Positions 57,889 through 64,000 of a stretch of DNA of 64,000 nt are shown piece after piece (position 1 is the first letter of the stretch; each line of letters begins with the position of its first letter). This stretch comes from JANPBY01 sp963805505 (GTDB lineage Bacteria > Actinomycetota > Actinomycetes > DATJPE01), in contig CAWDUP010000001.1 of NCBI GenBank assembly GCA_963805505.1, positions 248,001 through 312,000 of the forward strand, written 5' to 3'. The notes under the pieces were generated by a model. That model was given only the letters and a program-made list of their open reading frames with translations, ran no database searches and was not told the DNA's origin. The translations under genes were made by a program, and so were the position numbers.

Positions 57889-59137
57889 GGGCGCTTCTGT
57901 GCTCGACCGCCCGCCGTCGGGTGTCCAGGTGCCCGAGACGTCGGCCCCCCGAGGGCGGATCATCGGTGTGGACCTCGCGAGAGGGATCGCGCTGATCGGG
58001 ATGGCGGCGACGCACATGCTCGCCGTGCAAGACCAACAGACCGGTCACCTGACGACAGTCGGGTGGCTGTTTGCTGGACGTGCGTCCGCGCTGTTCGCAG
58101 TCCTCGCCGGGGTCAGCCTCGCGCTGGTCAGTGGCGGCGCCACCCCCCGACGCGGGCGGGAACGGCTGAGGGTGAGCGCGACCATCGCGACCCGGGCGGT
58201 CCTGATCGGGCTGGTCGGGCTGTGGCTGGGCGGCACGGGGACCCACGTGGCGGTGATCCTCGCTTATTACGCGGTGTTGTTCATCCTGGCTCTGCCCTTT
58301 CTCGGCCTTCGCCTGCCCACCCTCGCGGTCCTGGCCATCGCATGGGCGCTGGTCAGTCCTGTGGTCAGCCAGCTGTGGCGCCAGCAGCTCGGCGGCGGGC
58401 CGAACGGCCAGGTCACGTTCGAGACGTTCGGGGAGGATCCGGTTGCCGCCCTGCGTGAGCTCGTCGTTCTCGGCTACTACCCCGTGCTGACCTGGCTGAC
58501 CTACCTGCTGGCCGGGTTGGCGGTCGGACGCGCCAACCTGCGATCCGCCCGTACGGCGCTGCAGCTGCTCGTCCTGGGTGTCGTGCTGGCGGCCGGGGCT
58601 TGGCTGATCTCCGCGATGCTTCTCACCGGGGGAGTGGCCGACGAGCTGCTCGGGGTCGGACCCTCTGCGGGCGGGGCGACGTGGTGGGATCTCGCCAGCT
58701 CGGAGGGACGTGGCACGACGTCGACGGACTCGTGGTGGTGGCTGGCCGTCGCCGCGCCGCACACGGGAACACCGCTGGACCTGATCGGCACCACGGGTTC
58801 GGCGCTCGCGGTGCTCGGCGCCTGTCTCCTTGTCGTGCGCGCGACGGTGCTGCGGGTGCTCACTCATCCGGTGGCGGCGGCCGGGTCGATGACCTTGACG
58901 TTGTACACGGTGCACGCCTTCGCGCTGAGCCAGCCGTGGGGTGAGTGGGACAGCGTCGGTTACTACCTGACCCATGTGGTGGTGGCGCTGGTCTTCGCGA
59001 CCTTGTGGCTGCACTTCCTCAGACGGGGGCCGATGGAGTGGGTCGTCCATCGAATCGCCAGCGACGTGGGCGACCTCGTGGCGCCGCGAGAACAGGTGAG
59101 TCCCCCAGGCCGGCGTCGTCCGGACTGGAACTTCTGA
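57872..59137 (+). CDS. Polytopic membrane protein, HGSNAT/DUF1624-DUF418-like acyltransferase
   Basis: 421 residues with about ten transmembrane helices. Starts with a soluble 30-residue tail, then RGRIIGVDLARGIALIGMAATHM, the entry motif of heparan-alpha-glucosaminide N-acetyltransferase-like and DUF418 membrane proteins, and ends with a DUF418-like VLRVLTHPVAAAGSMTLTLYTVHAF. It may move acyl groups across the membrane to a cell-surface glycan; the substrate is unknown. GGGAGGGAGG precedes the ATG. Confidence 0.82.
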   Translation: MSEPAEGASVLDRPPSGVQVPETSAPRGRIIGVDLARGIALIGMAATHMLAVQDQQTGHLTTVGWLFAGRASALFAVLAGVSLALVSGGATPRRGRERLRVSATIATRAVLIGLVGLWLGGTGTHVAVILAYYAVLFILALPFLGLRLPTLAVLAIAWALVSPVVSQLWRQQLGGGPNGQVTFETFGEDPVAALRELVVLGYYPVLTWLTYLLAGLAVGRANLRSARTALQLLVLGVVLAAGAWLISAMLLTGGVADELLGVGPSAGGATWWDLASSEGRGTTSTDSWWWLAVAAPHTGTPLDLIGTTGSALAVLGACLLVVRATVLRVLTHPVAAAGSMTLTLYTVHAFALSQPWGEWDSVGYYLTHVVVALVFATLWLHFLRRGPMEWVVHRIASDVGDLVAPREQVSPPGRRRPDWNF

Positions 59138-59144
59138 ACGGCGG

Positions 59145-59178
59145 TTGGTGCTGTCGTTCCTGACCTATCCTTGGGCCA
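59145..59178 (+). promoter_or_regulatory. rnpB promoter
   Basis: TATCCT (59166-59171) lies 7 nt before the predicted 5' end of the RNase P RNA; TTGGTG (59145-59150) is a possible -35 with a short 15-bp spacer. Confidence 0.6.
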
Positions 59179-59588
59179 CGACGGACGAGTCGGCTGGGCG
59201 GTCGCGTCGGTGCTCTAGAGCACTGCCGAGGAACGTCCGGGCTCCACAGAGCATGGTGGTGGGTAACTCCCACCCGGGGCGACCCGCGGGAAAGTGCCAC
59301 AGAAAGCAGACCGCCGCAGTCTTCGTTTCGGCGCAGCTGCGGTAAGGGTGAAACGGTGGTGTAAGAGACCACCAGCGTCCGAGGTGACTCGGACGGCTCG
59401 GTAAACCCCACCAGGAGCAAGGTCAGACAGGGGATGTACCGCTTCGGCGGAGGAGGGTCGCTCGCTCGAGTCCCCGGGTAGGCCGCTGGAGGCTGTCGGC
59501 AACGGCAGTCGTAGATGGATGACCGCTCATCGGGAAGCCGCAAGGCCCCCGTGGACAGAACCCGGCGTACAGGCTGACTCGTCCGTCG
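59179..59588 (+). ncRNA. rnpB: RNase P RNA, bacterial class A
   Basis: Catalytic RNA of RNase P, which matures the 5' ends of tRNAs. About 410 nt. The P1 stem is a perfect 13-bp pairing of CGACGGACGAGTC (59179-59191) with GACTCGTCCGTCG (59576-59588). Universal core segments are GAGGAACGTCCGGGCTCCA with ACAGAGCA near the 5' side, AGGGTGAAACGGTG in the middle, and GACAGAACCCGGCGTACAGG near the 3' side. The ends are set by P1 and the -10 spacing. Confidence 0.95.
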
Positions 59589-59642
59589 CCGGCGCCTGAC
59601 CTGCAGACGCGCCGAGCCCGGCGGGTCACGGCCAGCGAATGG

Positions 59643-60854
59643 TCACTCCGGCGGGCTCGTACCACGAATCCCTGCGCGGAGTAGTCGTCGCACGTGCGAG
59701 CGGCGGGCGACAAAGAGGTCAAGGGCGAAGATCAGCAGCACGAAGGCCGTGGCTGCTCGGATGAACGGGCTGGGAATCAGGAGCTGCAGTGCAAAGGCGC
59801 CGGCCAACAACAAAGCGTCGACGCGCTCGGGGCAGAGCGTTGCGAGGGCGGCGACGACGAAGAGTGTCACCGCGATCGTCAGTCCCAACTCCAATTGCTC
59901 GCGCCCGGCAAGCGGCAACGACGGCCCGCCGCCGCCGGCCGCGTACGCGAATGGAAGAGCGCCGATGCCGAGTGTCCATTGAGTGAGGGACGACGCGAGG
60001 AAGAGCGCGAGGCCCTGCGCCGGTCGATGGTTGACCACGAGTACCGCGACGACCACGAACTCCGGTGCTTCAGTCGCGGCCGGGACGACCGACTGGATCA
60101 GAAGGTACGGGTCGATGCCAAGCATCGCTCCCGTCTGGAGAAGAGCATCGGCGAACGGGTTTGCGATGGTGATGACGACAGCCGCGGCGAAGGTCGTCAC
60201 CGCAGCTATGGCGGGCCGCCGATATTGCGGGGGGAGAGAGACCAGCCCCGCGGCGACCCCCACGACGGCAGGCTCTTCTTCGGCCGTTCCCTGGACGCGC
60301 CGAGCGTAGATGACATACAGCCCAAGGAGAACGATGCCGTCGAAGATGGTCAGAGACCCTCGGATCAGGACTTGGATCGCGAAGATCGAGGCGACCAGCA
60401 GGAGGCCGAGTTCGAGTCTCCGGTTGGGTTCGAGCCGGACCGGAGGCTCGGGTTGTCGCTGCCGGCGCGCGAGATAGCCCACAAGGAGCGGCAGGGCAAG
60501 GGCACCGGTCAGGAGCAGCCGGGTTGCTCCGGTCAGGTTGGCCGTGACGAGCTCGGCCTCCTGGATGAAGGCAAACCGCACCTCGATGAGGAACTCGGGT
60601 AGCACAGCAACCAGGGCGACAGCGGCCAGGACGAGACCCCCTGAGAACACGGCGTCCCCAGCGTCAGCCCCCCAGGCAAGCATGAAGGCGGCGGCGATCA
60701 CGCCGATCCCTAGACCAACCATCGCGAGTGGCACCGGAACGAGGGCGCCGGCCGAGTGGACGACGACCCCGAGCGCTGCGAAACCTGCCGTGATCAGGAG
60801 TTGACGGCCCCAGGTCGTCCCAGCCCCGGAACGAGGCCTAGCGGTCGCCGTCAC
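59643..60854 (-). CDS. Sodium/calcium-exchanger-like membrane protein
   Basis: 403 residues, 10-11 transmembrane helices in two inverted halves. Divergent alpha repeats of the cation/Ca2+ exchanger superfamily are VAVLPEFLIEVRFAF...TANLTGATRLLLTG and SVVPAATEAPEFVVVAVLVVNHRPAQGLALFLASSLTQWTLGIGALPF, each with the key acidic PEF/TEAPEF site. A charged loop lies at about 140-160. The GTG start overlaps the UPF0182 stop (GTGA), so the two are translated together. Ion specificity is unproven. Confidence 0.8.
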   Translation of the reverse strand: MTATARPRSGAGTTWGRQLLITAGFAALGVVVHSAGALVPVPLAMVGLGIGVIAAAFMLAWGADAGDAVFSGGLVLAAVALVAVLPEFLIEVRFAFIQEAELVTANLTGATRLLLTGALALPLLVGYLARRQRQPEPPVRLEPNRRLELGLLLVASIFAIQVLIRGSLTIFDGIVLLGLYVIYARRVQGTAEEEPAVVGVAAGLVSLPPQYRRPAIAAVTTFAAAVVITIANPFADALLQTGAMLGIDPYLLIQSVVPAATEAPEFVVVAVLVVNHRPAQGLALFLASSLTQWTLGIGALPFAYAAGGGGPSLPLAGREQLELGLTIAVTLFVVAALATLCPERVDALLLAGAFALQLLIPSPFIRAATAFVLLIFALDLFVARRSHVRRLLRAGIRGTSPPE

Positions 60855-63800
60855 GGGCTCTGCGCCTTGAGTCGGATGGACGTGGTCGTGGAGGTCTTGC
60901 CAAGCTTCGCGGTGACCGTGAAGAGGTAGGACCCTTGCGTGCGTGAGGTCCATAGGACAGAGGCCTTGCGAGCGGGGCAGGCGAAGGTCCAAGTCTTCGC
61001 CTTTCCGTTCGGTGCATCGATGCGGGCGACCGCTTTGTCGCAGGCCTGGGCATCGAAGAGGAAGGTGGAAGCTTGGCCGACCACCAGCCGGTCTGGCACG
61101 TTGATGAACGTGACGAGCGGTGAACTCTCGTCCTCGTCGGATGCTTCCACAGTGATGGGCAACTTCTTCGTCACGGTCTGCCCTTGGCGGCCACGGACAC
61201 GGATTAAGACCTCTGCCGCCCCGGGCTCTTGCGGTGTCCACTGGATGACGCCCCGACCCTCCCGGATCAGGAACTGCCGCTCGAAGACCACGCCCGAGCG
61301 GGTAGACACTCTCGCCAGTTCGTCCACTCCGTCAGACACGTGGAAGGCGACCCTTACGGGTTCTCCCACGATGGCGTTCTTCGGCGCCCGCACGAGCCGA
61401 ATGCTTGGCGGTGCGCTCAGCACTTCGAACTCTTGGTTGGCGGTCACCCGGGTTCCGTCCAGACCCCAGACCGTCACGCGCACCTGAGCGTCACCCGCGA
61501 TGGTGGGAACCCACCGAACAGATCCCTGACCCGTGACCACCCTGAGCCTGCTGTGTTGAGTCTTGCCCTCCGAGGTGATGGTCACCTTTTCGCGCTGAGC
61601 ATTCTCCACGTCGAAGGTGAGCGTGAGCGACTCCCCAACCACGGCGGTTCTCGGAGTTGAGACGTGTAGTTGCGGTGGCATGTTCAGGGCCTGCCTGACT
61701 GCGCTGTGGATATCCGGCCCAAGGCCAGCCCGACCGTTGACATACGCCGTGACACCGAGCAGCCGGGCGGCGCCAGCTCCACGGGAACCTTCGTAGAGGC
61801 TCTGAATCTGGACGACGCCACTGGGGAGGAACAGCAGGTGTGGTCGACCGAGGCGGACGGAGTCAAGGGAAGACTTGTCCAAATCCCGAATCTCGAGGTT
61901 TCGCAGGCCTAGCAGATTGCGAACACGTGGCGTAGCGAAGACCAGGCGACTGATCTGGGCCGGGCCGAGGGTGAGCGAGTCGCGGGGGAGGCTCCAAGCA
62001 CTGAGCCGAGCGCTGCCCTGATCGTCGATCCAGCCGCTCAGCGAACCGACCAAGTTCTGCCCACCGCGGGGGGCGTAGTAGGTCCCGAGGACGAGTCGAG
62101 CGTCCACCTGCCCAGGCGGTGCCGTAAGGCTGTACTCCGGCCCCAGTGTCAACCGGAGATCGTCCTCGTCGGATTCATCGAAGTCCACTCCGCCCGCCAC
62201 CTCGAGCGACCCGGAGAGCCCGACCGGCCGCGCCCAGGCGTCTGCATCACTGGCAAAGAGGTCAGGTTGGGTGTTGTGGAATCTCTCGTAGGCGCTCGCT
62301 TGGGCGTTGAAGAGATCTCGCGGGTAGCGGAGCCGAGTTTGCAATTCCTCAGGCATCTCGGACTCTGGGTGGAAGAGCGTCGGGAATACGGCCGCCCATG
62401 TCCGTGCGATCGGCTCAGAGTCATCCGTGAGGTAGATGTTGACCTGCCCTGAGAACGCGTCGACGGTCGCGCGTACGGATGCTCGCGCATAGTTGACGCG
62501 AGCATTGCCGAGCTCCACCCGTTCCGCGTAGGGATAGTTCGCGCTGGTGGTATAGCCATCCACCACATACATGATCCGACCGTTCGCGGTGAGCGGCACG
62601 GCCTCGGAGTCCCATTGAATGAATGGCGCCAGGGTCCCTAGCCGATCGTGGACATCCCTGTGCAGCAGAATTCGGGACTCAGGCGTGACGTCATCCGAGA
62701 GGAGCAGGTCCTTGCTTTTCAGCGCTGCGGCAAACAACGCTCGATCGACCCACGATGAGAGCTGGATCCCACCGCTTCCGGTGTAGTGGTAGTCAGCGGC
62801 GGACAACCCCTGGGTGGCGGGCACGTCGACCTCGGGTCGGCGCGTGTTTGCGAGGACCCACGGCAGGTCCTCGCCCTGTTGGCGCAGGACTGATGCTGGA
62901 GGGGAGTCCTCGTTGGTCTCCTCGTCGCTCTCGTCGTCGCCGTCGTCGTCCTCCCCATCGGCCCCCGGGGCGCTGGCTGGTGAATAGTTGCCGAAATAGA
63001 TGCGGGAAGCGCTTCCTCCGACTTCTGCATCGATCAGTTGGGGCTCGCGGGTTTCTCCGATGTCCGTCCCCGAGAATCGGATCAGGCCGAGCCCGTGGGT
63101 GTACGCGAGGCGGCTGTTGCTCCAGGAGTCGGCTGTTTCGACTGAGTCGAGGTCGAGCTCGCGCGTGCTCACCACCGTAAGTTGCGGTTGGCCCTCGACC
63201 TCTAGGACGTCGAGGCTCGGTTGCTGCGGGCGGTAGTAGGGGGCGTCGGTCACGAGTTCGAGCATTCGTTGCTCCAGCAGCGACGAGTCCCAGGTCAAGA
63301 CGTTGTCGAGTCGCGACGTTGCGGGCAAGAAGTCAGCTGCGCCGAACGACTGCGTAGGGCGGTAGGGCTGGATGTCGATGGTGTCGAGGGCTAGCCCGGC
63401 CCGGGTGGCCGAGATCGCCCGTTCGAGGTACGGCTGCTCTGCGATCAGGGGGTGCGGGTCTACGACCAGCTTTTGGACCAGTGCGGGAATCCACGTCAGG
63501 CCGAGGGTCGCTACCACGACGACTCCGCTAGCCAGCCCGGCGACGTACCTGGGCCACCGTGGCGAGTGCTGCTTCCGTGACAGGAATGGCGCTAGCAAGC
63601 AGTAGATCGCACCGGCCGCGGCGAGGGCGCTGAGCACGGTAAGGGTCGGCAGTCGCACCCGATCGTCGACGTACGAAACGCCCGCAAACGAGTTGCTGTC
63701 CTTCCCAGTCGGCTGGCTGAGTTCGAGTGTGTATCTGGCTAGGTGGAGCTTCCAAGCTGTCGCAAGTAGCACAAGAGCGGCGAGCACTGAAAGGTGGCGC

Positions 63801-64000
63801 TTGGCCCTAGCAGATATGCGGAAGGGCCGGAGGGCTAGATCCCCGGTCGCTAGATACGCGAGAGCCATGACAGCAGTTGTCATCGAGACGAGCCAGAGCC
63901 ACAGCCCAGACACGACTAGCTCGAACGGCAGGGTGTAGACGAAGTAGCCGATGTCCTTGCCGTAGATCGGATCGGCGACGTCGAAAGGCTTTTGGTAGAA
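60851..64000 (-). CDS. UPF0182 family membrane protein with three C-terminal Ig-like repeats, 5' end missing
   Basis: The frame is open to the window edge (KPFDVADPIYGKDIGYFVYTLPF precedes a GTG at 63913), so the N-terminus lies outside. Four transmembrane helices are visible, then the extracytoplasmic UPF0182 core (QKLVVDPHPLIAEQPYLERAI, YVVDGYTTSANYPYAE, FPTLFHPESEMPEEL, LVLGTYYAPRGGQN). An acidic run (GEDDDGDDESDEETNED) interrupts the core. After about 745 of the 1020 residues counted from 63913 come three similar modules of about 90 residues beginning with a VVGES / IVGEP / VVGQA motif, which look like Ig-like folds. I know no UPF0182 member with such an extension. Function unknown. Confidence 0.85.
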   Translation of the reverse strand, partial: FYQKPFDVADPIYGKDIGYFVYTLPFELVVSGLWLWLVSMTTAVMALAYLATGDLALRPFRISARAKRHLSVLAALVLLATAWKLHLARYTLELSQPTGKDSNSFAGVSYVDDRVRLPTLTVLSALAAAGAIYCLLAPFLSRKQHSPRWPRYVAGLASGVVVVATLGLTWIPALVQKLVVDPHPLIAEQPYLERAISATRAGLALDTIDIQPYRPTQSFGAADFLPATSRLDNVLTWDSSLLEQRMLELVTDAPYYRPQQPSLDVLEVEGQPQLTVVSTRELDLDSVETADSWSNSRLAYTHGLGLIRFSGTDIGETREPQLIDAEVGGSASRIYFGNYSPASAPGADGEDDDGDDESDEETNEDSPPASVLRQQGEDLPWVLANTRRPEVDVPATQGLSAADYHYTGSGGIQLSSWVDRALFAAALKSKDLLLSDDVTPESRILLHRDVHDRLGTLAPFIQWDSEAVPLTANGRIMYVVDGYTTSANYPYAERVELGNARVNYARASVRATVDAFSGQVNIYLTDDSEPIARTWAAVFPTLFHPESEMPEELQTRLRYPRDLFNAQASAYERFHNTQPDLFASDADAWARPVGLSGSLEVAGGVDFDESDEDDLRLTLGPEYSLTAPPGQVDARLVLGTYYAPRGGQNLVGSLSGWIDDQGSARLSAWSLPRDSLTLGPAQISRLVFATPRVRNLLGLRNLEIRDLDKSSLDSVRLGRPHLLFLPSGVVQIQSLYEGSRGAGAARLLGVTAYVNGRAGLGPDIHSAVRQALNMPPQLHVSTPRTAVVGESLTLTFDVENAQREKVTITSEGKTQHSRLRVVTGQGSVRWVPTIAGDAQVRVTVWGLDGTRVTANQEFEVLSAPPSIRLVRAPKNAIVGEPVRVAFHVSDGVDELARVSTRSGVVFERQFLIREGRGVIQWTPQEPGAAEVLIRVRGRQGQTVTKKLPITVEASDEDESSPLVTFINVPDRLVVGQASTFLFDAQACDKAVARIDAPNGKAKTWTFACPARKASVLWTSRTQGSYLFTVTAKLGKTSTTTSIRLKAQSP

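Noticed and set aside
59500..59520. tRNA-like TTCGAGTCC stretch near 59466
   Set aside because: It belongs to the RNase P RNA; no cloverleaf can be drawn around it.
1..64000. CRISPR array, insertion sequence or prophage
   Set aside because: No regularly spaced repeats with unique spacers, no transposase and no phage structural genes were found; the tandem repeats are contiguous 9-13-bp units.

Overview
The window is a chromosomal segment of a high-GC Gram-positive bacterium, class Actinomycetes. This rests on the GC-rich sequence, frequent GTG starts, and a gene order that I know from actinomycetes: thiL-rpmB-DAK2-recG-rsmD-coaD, DUF177-rpmF-rnc-mutM-smc-ftsY-amtB-glnK-glnD-ffh, rpsP-KH-rimM-trmD-rplS-lepB-rnhB-DUF2469-yraN-yifB-dprA-xerC-whiG, and M23-rpsB-tsf-pyrH-frr-cdsA-rlmN. 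The family cannot be fixed. A WhiG/FliA-type sigma factor suggests sporulation or motility.

Layout. 1-6 kb: glycerol-3-phosphate dehydrogenase (cut at its 5' end), a PLP lyase, D-Ala-D-Ala ligase behind a 6-codon leader ORF, a DUF3515 lipoprotein, an Lrp-type effector domain, thiL and an FAD monooxygenase. 6-16 kb: ribosomal proteins L28 and L32, a FakA-like kinase, recG, rsmD, coaD, a SepIVA-like coiled-coil protein, rnc and mutM. 16-26.5 kb: smc (two apparent frameshifts), ftsY, the ammonium module amtB-glnK-glnD with GlnR-like boxes, and ffh. 26.5-28.8 kb: an accessory patch with a DUF222/HNH endonuclease gene and a 941-bp gap that shows palindromes but no credible gene. 28.8-43.5 kb: the rpsP-rplS ribosome and tRNA cluster, two tandem signal peptidases, a two-component system with a lipoprotein, and DNA uptake and recombination genes. 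43.5-50 kb: the rpsB-tsf-pyrH-frr-cdsA-rlmN translation and lipid block. 50-55 kb: a small acyl-CoA locus (CoA transferase, GntR regulator, glutaryl-CoA-dehydrogenase-like enzyme) tied together by a shared 18-bp operator. 55-59 kb: yaaA, an odd lipoprotein, an adenosine-deaminase-like enzyme and a membrane acyltransferase. 59.2-59.6 kb: the RNase P RNA gene. 59.6-64 kb (minus strand): a lower-GC pair, a UPF0182 membrane protein with three C-terminal Ig-like repeats translationally coupled to a Na+/Ca2+-exchanger-like protein.

Themes. Many genes that head a transcription unit have a TAnnnT-like -10 hexamer 6-8 nt before the start codon, the signature of leaderless transcripts. Short perfect tandem repeats (9-13 bp) recur in promoters, gaps and protein tails. 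Three apparent +1 frameshifts, two in smc and one in the rpsP tail, all run in the same direction and may be sequencing errors. The most novel candidates are the UPF0182-Ig/exchanger pair and the GntR-controlled acyl-CoA regulon. No tRNA gene, CRISPR array, insertion sequence or prophage was seen.
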